In this document: positions 1 through 5,243 of the stretch, piece after piece | Layout: every line of letters begins with the position of its first letter | How positions within the stretch are numbered: position 1 is the first letter of the stretch | Assembly: GCA_021793945.1 (NCBI GenBank) | Contig: JAJYRT010000110.1 | Location: 1 to 6,343 of the forward strand | Direction: 5' to 3' | Length of the DNA stretch: 6,343 nucleotides | From: Thermoplasmata archaeon | GTDB lineage: Archaea > Thermoplasmatota > Thermoplasmata > Thermoplasmatales > Thermoplasmataceae | Made by a program: the position numbers and the translations under genes | The notes under the pieces: model-generated | Told to the model about the DNA's origin: nothing | The model's input: the letters and a program-made list of their open reading frames with translations, nothing else | The model's database searches: none

Positions 1-27
1 CCGATCTTCTTGTATCTTATGAATGAC

Positions 28-49
28 ATAATGTGTAATTCCACATTAT
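28..49. repeat. 22-bp near-perfect palindrome upstream of the transposase remnant
   Basis: The arms ATAATGTG (28-35) and CACATTAT (42-49) are exact reverse complements around a 6-nt centre, TAATTC. The central AATT is itself self-complementary, so 20 of 22 positions are symmetric. It could be a regulator-binding operator or an RNA hairpin, or a feature of the lost sequence broken by the insertion element. No gene starts immediately beside it in the right geometry, so no function is assigned. The rest of 1-104 has stops in all three plus frames and shows no transposase coding. Confidence 0.5.
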
Positions 50-104
50 CCTATAACTCTTTCTAACCTGCAAAACAGGGGAAAACATAAGAACATAGTG
101 CCTA

Positions 105-641
105 ATGGTCAGGGAATTTAGGAAATTACAGATCAGGCCAAACGTGAGAGAAACGATAGAATCCATTGCTTCTCATTACGGGAAATACTTCACATGGAGG
201 ATTGAGGATGGCAGAATCAAAACAAGGGCAAGGAACAACGCCATCTCCGCTGCTGAGAACAGGATGGGAAGATTCCTGCTCGTTTACAATGGTGAATACA
301 CATCGCTTGAATGCCTCTCCTTATACCGCAACAGGGACAGCATTGAGAAGGCATTCCGCATGCTGAAAACGGATATGGATATATTCCCCATGAGGGTCAG
401 GAAAGAATCAACCATTAGGGGGATGCTGTTCATATTCTTCATATCGCTCATAATAAGGACGGCGCTCATGAGGGGAATGATCTCATCAGGCCTTATGAAA
501 AGATACTCGCTGGAGAAAATGCTGCTGGAACTGGAGAAGCTGCATGTTGTGGAAGATGCAAATGGCAGTATGAGCGAACTGGAGAGGACAAGAAAGCAGA
601 AAGACATCCTTGATGCACTTGAAAAGGTATCGTGGTGGTAA
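105..641 (+). pseudogene. C-terminal remnant of an IS4/IS1634-type DDE transposase
   Basis: The 178-residue product contains the IS4-superfamily YREK signature with exact spacing: Y74, R77, E81 and K88 in the stretch YRNRDSIEKAFRMLK. This is followed by the usual post-motif segment (FPMRV, then a hydrophobic helix at about 106-121) and a C-terminal tail with charged helices ending at SWW. In this family E81 is the third catalytic acid. The two catalytic aspartates and the N-terminal DNA-binding region should lie upstream, but the frame is closed by TAG at 96-98 and no other plus frame in 1-104 looks like transposase. Intact members usually have about 400-550 residues, so only the C1 part remains. 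The ATG at 105 is probably an internal methionine codon of the ancestral gene. It cannot catalyse transposition; expression is uncertain. Family placement is firm; the IS1634 rather than another IS4-superfamily assignment is a judgement. Confidence 0.85.
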
Positions 642-1001
642 AAGCAGGGAGATCAGGTTAATATTCTTTGATTAATATAGTATTATTGAAAATCACAACT
701 TTTTTTGATGTTATCTATATCCCCCCCACTACTGCAATTTCCGAACGATCCGCGTTTTTCTTGATGCAGTTTATTTCCATCCTTCTAAGTCCTGACATGT
801 TTTAGAACCACAAAACAGGAGTTTTGATGGCTTTCTTCAATGGGAATAGGCAGGCTTTCCGGGAAGAGACAGTGAAAGTGCAAGCATGAGGGTACACCCG
901 CTTTATTCCTGGCAAAACAGTCTTTCACCCTGCATCCCCATGAGTTCTATGGGCTAAACCCCGTAATATTCAGGGAAACAACAGATGCAGACTGGACATC
1001 C
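642..1001. other. gene-free stretch: insertion-sequence tail and decayed sequence
   Basis: No intact gene is visible. The first part (about 655-720) is strongly AT-rich and ends with T7 (700-706) and C7 (721-727); the T-tract could end transcription of the transposase remnant. The word CAAAACAGG occurs at 71-79 and again at 811-819, in direct orientation on either side of the remnant. The second copy sits in a weak hairpin, TGTTTT (798-803) with AAAACA (812-817). A short ATG frame at 827-889 encodes 20 residues, then a different frame stays open from 876 to 1100. Both look more like decay products than functional genes. The true ends of the insertion element could not be fixed. Confidence 0.55.
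700..706 (+). terminator. T7 tract, possible archaeal terminator after the transposase remnant
   Basis: Archaeal RNA polymerase can terminate on oligo-T tracts of the non-template strand without a hairpin. Seven consecutive T residues lie 59 nt after the remnant's TAA, within AT-rich sequence. No strong stem precedes them. The assignment rests only on the tract and its position. Confidence 0.3.
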
Positions 1002-1100
1002 CTATACGATGTCGAGAAATATACCAAGAACAGTGGTTATTATCCCCATCACAGCAAATGTCAATGCCCATCTGATCGGCCCTCCATGAAGATACCTTGA
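876..1100 (+). pseudogene. possible decayed reading frame, no recognised family
   Basis: A plus frame stays open for 74 codons between TGA (873-875) and TGA (1098-1100) and has no ATG start before 1086. Its 876-1010 part reads like real protein, with segments such as HPHEFYGLNPVIFRETTDAD and host-like codons (AGG, ATA, CTG, GAG). A preceding 20-residue ATG frame (827-889) is offset by one base and overlaps it, which would fit a frameshifted ancestor. From 1002 on it runs antisense through the 3' end of the VIT-like gene, where the other strand is clearly the coding one. I do not recognise a family. It may be a gene fragment left by insertion-element activity, or chance. Confidence 0.2.
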
Positions 1101-1517
1101 GATCAGACCACCCATTATGGCAAGTATTGTCACGGCAAATATCATCGAGACTATCCCGGAACCTGGAAACAAATCGGAAGGAAATGTGGTCATGAAGGCT
1201 CCCGTGAAACCGCTACCCAAGGCCAGAAGTGCCTCTCCTGTGGACTGAAGCACTATTGCGAGCCCCTGTGAACTCTTCAGGAGATGCATCGGCCTTGACG
1301 GGTTGAGCCTCTTTCCACTCCTGATGAGCTCGTCCCTCAGTTCTGTGTACTTTGCAATAAAGTAGCTGAATGCCCCAATAAGGCTCGAACCGACTGAAAC
1401 CTTCAGAATAGTCATAAGTTGAATTGTCCCTGAAGATGAGATGAGCCCCGCGGTGAAAACCAGCGAGGTGATTATCCCGTCCGTAAGACCCAGGACTACA
1501 GGAAAAAGTTTCTTCAT
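1002..1517 (-). CDS. VIT/CCC1-like integral membrane protein (TIGR00267-type), putative metal transporter
   Basis: The 171-residue protein is strongly hydrophobic, with about five membrane segments (roughly 5-28, 33-56, 83-105, 120-141 and 148-169). Its first helix carries GLTDGIITSL with D13-G14, matching the conserved D-G motif that opens vacuolar iron transporter (VIT1/CCC1) family proteins. The second segment ends in an acidic/basic stretch, AKYTELRDELIRSGKR (55-70), similar to the loop after helix 2 of that family. VIT proteins move Fe2+ or Mn2+ out of the cytoplasm using a helix-1 aspartate. The short archaeal branch I think this belongs to (TIGR00267) has no demonstrated substrate, so the transport role is inferred. 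ATG at 1517 is the only sensible start. The gene follows DUF211 by 9 nt in the same direction and is almost certainly cotranscribed. No strong ribosome-binding site precedes it, only a weak GAAG. Confidence 0.8.
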   Translation of the reverse strand: MKKLFPVVLGLTDGIITSLVFTAGLISSSGTIQLMTILKVSVGSSLIGAFSYFIAKYTELRDELIRSGKRLNPSRPMHLLKSSQGLAIVLQSTGEALLALGSGFTGAFMTTFPSDLFPGSGIVSMIFAVTILAIMGGLISRYLHGGPIRWALTFAVMGIITTVLGIFLDIV

Positions 1518-1526
1518 CTTCTATGT

Positions 1527-1817
1527 CTAAGGCCTTATGTTTTCAATGAGTTTCTTGCCGGCAGCTATCTCGTCAACCGAATGAATAACTGCACCAGTCT
1601 CTTCGATGTTGCTCACCAGAGTGTCGTATTCAATGGCCTGCCCTTCCACTGTTATGTTAAGCCCCATTGTTCCAACATCCATTTCCGTCACGGTTATGTT
1701 GACGCCTTCAACACCCTGCACATGCGAGATCACATCAACGAGATCCACAAGTGTGGGCCTGTCCAGTGACTTATCAACATCCAGAACCAGCCGCCTTATG
1801 TTTACCAGTACCTGCAC
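1527..1817 (-). CDS. DUF211 family protein
   Basis: This 96-residue soluble protein matches the archaeal DUF211 family throughout. It has RRLVLDV (8-14) at the N-terminus, GVEGVNITVTEMD (35-47), NITVEG (54-59) and the C-terminal signature EETGAVIHSVDEIAAGKK (72-89). Length fits the family (about 95-100). DUF211 proteins have a ferredoxin-like fold; their molecular function is not established. The acidic residues E45, D47 and D82-E83 and the genomic partner suggest, but do not prove, metal sensing or metal delivery. Translation starts at GTG (1815-1817): an in-frame TAG lies five codons upstream (1830-1832) and no other start fits the family N-terminus. GAGAGG directly abuts the GTG, too close for a normal ribosome-binding site. 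The likely AT-rich promoter is about 55-85 nt upstream (1873-1900). It is the first gene of the pair with the VIT-like gene. Confidence 0.88.
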   Translation of the reverse strand: MQVLVNIRRLVLDVDKSLDRPTLVDLVDVISHVQGVEGVNITVTEMDVGTMGLNITVEGQAIEYDTLVSNIEETGAVIHSVDEIAAGKKLIENIRP

Positions 1818-1983
1818 CCTCTCAAAATCCTATCGTACCCATGAGCATCAATGTCTTCCAACGCGATACAGGATTCCTTAACTTTTCAGACGTAATAATC
1901 TTTTTCCATAGATCGGCAACCTCAACGATATCGATTCATGCATTATGGCCCCATCGCTGCATACCCAGAGCATGGATCTTCCC

Positions 1984-1995
1984 GTAAAGTTTAAT
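1984..1995 (+). promoter_or_regulatory. TATA-like promoter element for the 2022-4021 gene pair
   Basis: GTAAAG followed by TTTAAT resembles an archaeal BRE plus TATA box. Its centre is about 29 bp before the TTG at 2022, so transcription would begin almost at that codon. It lies in the 204-bp spacer between the DUF211 gene and this divergent pair. The match to consensus is modest. Confidence 0.4.
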
Positions 1996-2021
1996 CGAAC
2001 AATACGCATTGAAGCAGAGCA

Positions 2022-2576
2022 TTGAGGTTCTCTTTTTTCTGGATAGTCATCTCTCTTCTGGAGACTTGTACTCTCATGCTTTATCTTGAGATTTCAGGGG
2101 TGATATTTCTCATAGGATCGTTTTCGGAGATCGCTGCTTCAATTGCAGGTCTCATGGTAGGAATCGTGATTTCTAATCTACTCATATCGGTTTCAATCGG
2201 GAACAGGAATACTTCAATAGAGGTATTTGCCCTTACCCTGGGGATTTCCCTGTTTGTAGGGATGTATGGGAACACCGGGCCTGTGCTTAACAATATGGAA
2301 TTCACTGTCCTGGCCATTGTGGTTGCCCTTCCAGCAGTACCACCTGCGCTTGTCATTTCAAATGTGTCGGGTATGAAACATACACCGGTCAGAATTGCAC
2401 TGCATTCCGTTACCACTATTGTCATTCTCATGCTGTTCCTGGTTGCCTACTCGCTGCTGTACTATACTGGTTACGAGAATCTGGTACTCGTATCAGTGGG
2501 AATCTTTTTTCTCTCGTATATGATATATTCCCTTACCTGGAAACCTTTGGATGATCATGAGGATGATGCTGCTTGA
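2022..2576 (+). CDS. multi-pass membrane protein of unknown function
   Basis: I do not recognise a family for this 184-residue protein. It has about six hydrophobic segments (near 5-31, 36-58, 65-83, 92-114, 124-147 and 151-172), a polar loop with GNRNTS (60-65), and a short acidic C-terminus, DDHEDDAA. It has no catalytic-looking motif and few charged residues within the membrane part; the AVPPAL stretch (105-110) may kink a helix. The start is uncertain. TTG at 2022 fits a leaderless transcript from the element at 1984-1995. ATG at 2076 (residue 19) has GGAG 12 nt upstream, but starting there would remove most of the first helix. The gene runs directly into the phosphoesterase gene: its TGA is 5 nt before that ATG, so the two are probably cotranscribed and translationally coupled. 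A role at the membrane related to the exported enzyme is inferred from position only. Confidence 0.75.
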   Translation: MRFSFFWIVISLLETCTLMLYLEISGVIFLIGSFSEIAASIAGLMVGIVISNLLISVSIGNRNTSIEVFALTLGISLFVGMYGNTGPVLNNMEFTVLAIVVALPAVPPALVISNVSGMKHTPVRIALHSVTTIVILMLFLVAYSLLYYTGYENLVLVSVGIFFLSYMIYSLTWKPLDDHEDDAA

Positions 2577-2581
2577 GATTC

Positions 2582-4021
2582 ATGAAAACTATTGTATTGC
2601 TGACTGTCGCGTTACTCGCTCTCACCTATTTTTCCTCGCTTGCAGATTCGGCTGGAGTACAGACTACGGGTTCCACTAAAACCCCCATAAAGCACATGAT
2701 CTTTATCATGATGGAAAATCATAGTTTTGACAATATTTTTGGCGTATATCCAAATCATCACAACCTGACCGCTACGATCGCGGGCAAGCAGGAAAATCTC
2801 TTTCTTACAAATCCGCAGGCTCAAGGGCTTACTCAGGTTCCCAACGGATCGTATTCTTCTGCCAATCCCGTTGAGGGCTATACAGCATATCACGGTGACT
2901 GGAATAATGGGAAGATGAATCAGTTCCTGAGTTATTCTGGGCCGGCTTCGATGCATTACTTTGGGCAGTCTCAGATGGCTCTCGAATGGGACCTTGCTTC
3001 CGAGTTTTCAATCGGTGCAACATACTTCTCCTCTACACTGTCTGAAACAGTGCCTAACAGACTCTTCAGTCTGGCGGGATATTCCCCTGTGAAAAATGAT
3101 TATGGACAGCCTCCGTACATCCCTGTTGACCAGACAATATTCGGTGAGTTGGATAGTTACGGGATATCATGGGGGTACTACATCAAGAACCCAGCTGATG
3201 GCGCTTACATCCTTCCGTTCATACAGGGGATAAGCAGCCATGGTTCAAACGTGAAGAGTTGGAATTCCCTGATCTCGGAGGCTGGGAATGGAACGCTTCC
3301 TTCAGTTTCATGGATATCTCCGATTGGAGGAGGAGCGAGCGGATACAGCCAGCACCCTCCGGACAACATGCTTTATGGAGAACAGTTCCTGCTTTATTTC
3401 ATTTACAAGATAATGAACAGCCCTGAGTGGAATACCACATCCATCTTCATCACCTACGATGAGGGAGGCGGTTTCTACGACTCGGTCGCGCCTCCTGTCG
3501 TAGCTGGAAACCAACTTGGCTTCAGGGTGCCATTCATAGTGATCTCCCCATTTTCAAAAGAGAACTATGTTTCCACAACAATAATGTCACACACCTCAAT
3601 GCTTGATTTCATCGATTACAACTGGAACCTCCCGCCGCTCAACAAGCTGGTTGCCTTCTCCAATATACCTATAGACATGTATGATTTCACCGGTTCCGGA
3701 TCTGGGACAGTAAGAACCCCGCTTGACCTCTCCCCCATTTCAGAATATATTCCGACTAACTTCAGCTATCCTGCCATCAGCCCTTCGGGCGGCATATCGT
3801 CTGACTTCCCTCTCCCCATGCAGATCAATACCACATTGCTTGCTTACAGTCAAACTGGTTCTTCACATCTTAACCTGAGCAACAAAACTGACTATTTTGC
3901 CTCAGGCGATATCCCTGCGACGCCGTTCTATGATTCCCCATACTTCCTCTTCTTCCTTTTGATCACCGCAATATCAGTGCCCACGGCTGTGATACTGAAG
4001 CGAAGTAAGATTGGAAAGTGA
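2582..4021 (+). CDS. secreted, membrane-anchored phosphoesterase (acid phosphatase / phospholipase C family, PF04185)
   Basis: The 479-residue product starts with a hydrophobic export signal (about 1-24). The catalytic domain opens with IKHMIFIMMENHSFDNIFG (36-54), the family hallmark in which E45 and N46 bind metal. Then come HGDWNNGKMNQF (104-115), SETVPNRLFSLAG (154-166) with T156 in the nucleophile position (Ser in Francisella AcpA, Thr in many phospholipases C), HPPDN..YGEQF (258-269), SPEWNTTSIFITYDEGGGFYD (280-300, quoted across the conserved block) with metal-binding D293-E294, and the PFIVISPFS block (317-325). A C-terminal helix (about 454-473) with a KRSKIGK tail should anchor it, catalytic domain outside. 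Residue roles are from recalled family alignment. The enzyme should release phosphate from extracellular organic phosphates or phospholipid headgroups. Eight N-X-S/T sequons outside the catalytic motif and the low charge fit an acidophile's glycosylated exoprotein. ATG 2582 was chosen over TTG 2573, which overlaps the previous stop. Confidence 0.9.
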   Translation: MKTIVLLTVALLALTYFSSLADSAGVQTTGSTKTPIKHMIFIMMENHSFDNIFGVYPNHHNLTATIAGKQENLFLTNPQAQGLTQVPNGSYSSANPVEGYTAYHGDWNNGKMNQFLSYSGPASMHYFGQSQMALEWDLASEFSIGATYFSSTLSETVPNRLFSLAGYSPVKNDYGQPPYIPVDQTIFGELDSYGISWGYYIKNPADGAYILPFIQGISSHGSNVKSWNSLISEAGNGTLPSVSWISPIGGGASGYSQHPPDNMLYGEQFLLYFIYKIMNSPEWNTTSIFITYDEGGGFYDSVAPPVVAGNQLGFRVPFIVISPFSKENYVSTTIMSHTSMLDFIDYNWNLPPLNKLVAFSNIPIDMYDFTGSGSGTVRTPLDLSPISEYIPTNFSYPAISPSGGISSDFPLPMQINTTLLAYSQTGSSHLNLSNKTDYFASGDIPATPFYDSPYFLFFLLITAISVPTAVILKRSKIGK

Positions 4022-4070
4022 TTTCGTTTCTGGAAACAAGGATCGAATTCCCGAATAACTCATGACAAAG

Positions 4071-4080
4071 ATATTTATAT
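4071..4080 (+). promoter_or_regulatory. TATA box for the 7-TM protein gene (leaderless)
   Basis: ATATTTATAT preceded by the purine-rich CAAAG is a good archaeal BRE/TATA match. The TTTATAT core is centred about 24 bp before the ATG at 4101, placing the transcription start at or within a base or two of the start codon. No ribosome-binding site lies in between, as expected for leaderless mRNA. It shows the downstream gene has its own promoter, separate from the phosphoesterase. Confidence 0.7.
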
Positions 4081-4100
4081 TCCCCTAAGTTAGAACTTCG

Positions 4101-4754
4101 ATGTCCATACCAACACTACAGTATTTCAGGGACCTGTTCAGGAGTGCTATTGCCCTCCCAACTGGCCTTACCAGCCTTGAACTCACTTTAATGCTAGTTG
4201 GGCTGCTCATCATTGGAATTGCACTAATCTTCCGTGGCAATGAATCGTGGAAAGTCATTTTTTCTGCTGCAGGACTTTACCTGGGAGGATATTTTACATA
4301 TAACCTGATAAACTATCTTGGGTATACCTCTGTTCCAATAGTCATAGCCGTCGCGATCGGGGCCATTATCGGGGCGGTGATCCTGACGTTCATAGTAAGA
4401 GTGGGCCTCTCTGCAGGATTTGCATTGCTGGTTTACCTGATTTGTATTGACGTAATCCAGTTGCAGAAATTGTACACTCTGGGCGACTACTACGCAATTG
4501 GCGCAGCCATATTGGGATTTGTTGTTGCCTATGTGCTTTACAAGGACTTTGTGCACGTGGTCGCCGGCATTATTGGGGCTTTTGCTGTCTATTTCTCACT
4601 CGTCAAGCTGGGAGTGGCACCGTTTTATGCAGAGATAGCAGCGGCCGCCGCATACATAGCAGGAGTTGCGCTGCAGGAATATGAGAAGCAGAAAAGAAAA
4701 AGATCAGGAAAGATCGCTGCAAAAAAGCAGCGGAAATCAAGGGGAACGGAATAG
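4101..4754 (+). CDS. seven-helix membrane protein with a Lys/Arg-rich C-terminal tail, unknown function
   Basis: The 217-residue protein has about seven hydrophobic segments (near 25-44, 51-69, 77-98, 100-119, 128-147, 150-169 and 172-191), spaced by very short loops and rich in small residues (GAIIGAV, AAAAYIAG). The architecture recalls the DUF4203/TMEM198-like seven-helix proteins, but I cannot confirm this by eye and leave the family open. The N-terminal 24 residues look amphipathic (YFRDLFRS). The last 24 residues form a polycation, KQKRKRSGKIAAKKQRKSRG (196-215), which should be cytoplasmic and could bind nucleic acid, acidic lipid or a partner. The start is supported by the TATA box 24 bp upstream; the mRNA should be leaderless. 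A perfect inverted repeat begins at the base after its TAG stop. Confidence 0.78.
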   Translation: MSIPTLQYFRDLFRSAIALPTGLTSLELTLMLVGLLIIGIALIFRGNESWKVIFSAAGLYLGGYFTYNLINYLGYTSVPIVIAVAIGAIIGAVILTFIVRVGLSAGFALLVYLICIDVIQLQKLYTLGDYYAIGAAILGFVVAYVLYKDFVHVVAGIIGAFAVYFSLVKLGVAPFYAEIAAAAAYIAGVALQEYEKQKRKRSGKIAAKKQRKSRGTE

Positions 4755-4785
4755 TCAGGAACTGTGCAGTTCCTGAAAACTTTTT
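4755..4785 (+). terminator. perfect inverted repeat plus T5: terminator or operator
   Basis: TCAGGAACTG (4755-4764) and CAGTTCCTGA (4767-4776) are exact reverse complements with TG between them, followed by AAAAC and TTTTT (4781-4785). The first arm begins immediately after the TAG of the seven-helix gene. As RNA it would form a 9-bp stem with a 4-nt loop ahead of a U-run, like an intrinsic terminator. As DNA it is a 22-bp dyad just upstream of the AT-rich element assumed to drive the next gene, the usual place for an operator. The sequence alone does not decide between these. Confidence 0.5.
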
Positions 4786-4789
4786 AGTA
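4777..4789 (+). promoter_or_regulatory. weak TATA-like element for the 4816 gene
   Basis: GAAAAC followed by TTTTTAGTA resembles a BRE/TATA pair. It is centred about 31 bp before the ATG at 4816, predicting a leader of only a few nucleotides. It directly follows, and its BRE overlaps, the inverted repeat at 4755-4776, so a protein bound there could block initiation. The T-run may instead belong to a terminator. Confidence 0.35.
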
Positions 4790-4815
4790 ACTGGTTTGTT
4801 TTTCGGTGTTGCCTC

Positions 4816-5238
4816 ATGAAGATTTCCATGCTCTTGGGAGGGATTCTTTACCTGTTGCGAGGGTTGCTTCTTGTTTCACCGCTCATCATACTGGGTTTTA
4901 TCGGGAAATACCTGCCTGGTTCTATCAGTGTTTCCACCACCTCACTTACTTCGCAGGAACCCATCTGGATCCTAGGAATCGCTGCAATTGTCATAGCGTT
5001 CATAGAGGAACATTACTTCAGGGACCGTGAATATGAAGCGTTCATACTGTCTTTGGTCGGAACCGCCATAATTTTTCTGATTGCATTCTTCGCATACACT
5101 TACAACCGCACTGGAATGATCTATGCAGGTTATGCATTATTCTTCATGGGAATTGTTGATTTTGTCCTGGGCCTTGAATACCACAAGCCAGGACACGTTG
5201 GAAGAAAGAAGGTCAGGAATAAACCAAAGCTGTCGTAA
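4816..5238 (+). CDS. small four-helix membrane protein, unknown function
   Basis: No family is recognised for this 140-residue protein. It has four hydrophobic segments (about 7-29, 49-64, 73-95 and 100-119). A serine/threonine-rich loop (36-47) lies between the first two, a charged loop EEHYFRDREYE (64-74) between the second and third, and there is a basic C-terminal tail HKPGHVGRKKVRNKPK (123-138). By the positive-inside rule the tail and the 64-74 loop should be cytoplasmic and the Ser/Thr loop outside. Like the preceding membrane protein it ends in a Lys/Arg-rich tail, although the two share no obvious sequence similarity. ATG 4816 is chosen because the first helix begins at once; no clear ribosome-binding site precedes it. 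Its TAA is 5 nt from the stop of the convergent nuclease gene. Confidence 0.75.
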   Translation: MKISMLLGGILYLLRGLLLVSPLIILGFIGKYLPGSISVSTTSLTSQEPIWILGIAAIVIAFIEEHYFRDREYEAFILSLVGTAIIFLIAFFAYTYNRTGMIYAGYALFFMGIVDFVLGLEYHKPGHVGRKKVRNKPKLS

Positions 5239-5243
5239 GAGGC

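Noticed and set aside
284..607. Open minus-strand frame of 107 codons antisense to the transposase remnant
   Set aside because: The plus frame carries the exact YREK signature. The antisense product is a serine-rich low-complexity sequence typical of a shadow frame.
1581..1987. Three overlapping plus-strand frames antisense to DUF211 and into the divergent spacer
   Set aside because: The minus strand encodes a clear DUF211 protein. The plus frames have no family features, are Cys/Pro/Thr-rich and overlap one another.
2081..2431. Minus-strand frame of 116 codons antisense to the multi-pass membrane protein
   Set aside because: The plus strand has a regular alternation of membrane helices and a linked downstream gene. 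The antisense product has no coherent pattern.
2612..3514. Several minus-strand frames within the phosphoesterase gene
   Set aside because: They are shadows of a plus-strand gene whose catalytic motifs run along its whole length.
4026..4037. Small inverted repeat GTTTC-TG-GAAAC after the phosphoesterase stop
   Set aside because: A 5-bp stem with a 2-nt loop and no following T-run is too weak to call a terminator.
4224..4556. Minus-strand frame of 110 codons within the seven-helix protein gene
   Set aside because: The plus gene has its own well-placed TATA box and a consistent membrane pattern. The antisense product is Cys/His/Gln-rich without a motif.
4806..5030. Plus-strand frame overlapping the start of the four-helix protein
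   Set aside because: It is in another frame of the same gene, Cys/His-rich, with no domain; the 4816 frame has clean membrane helices.
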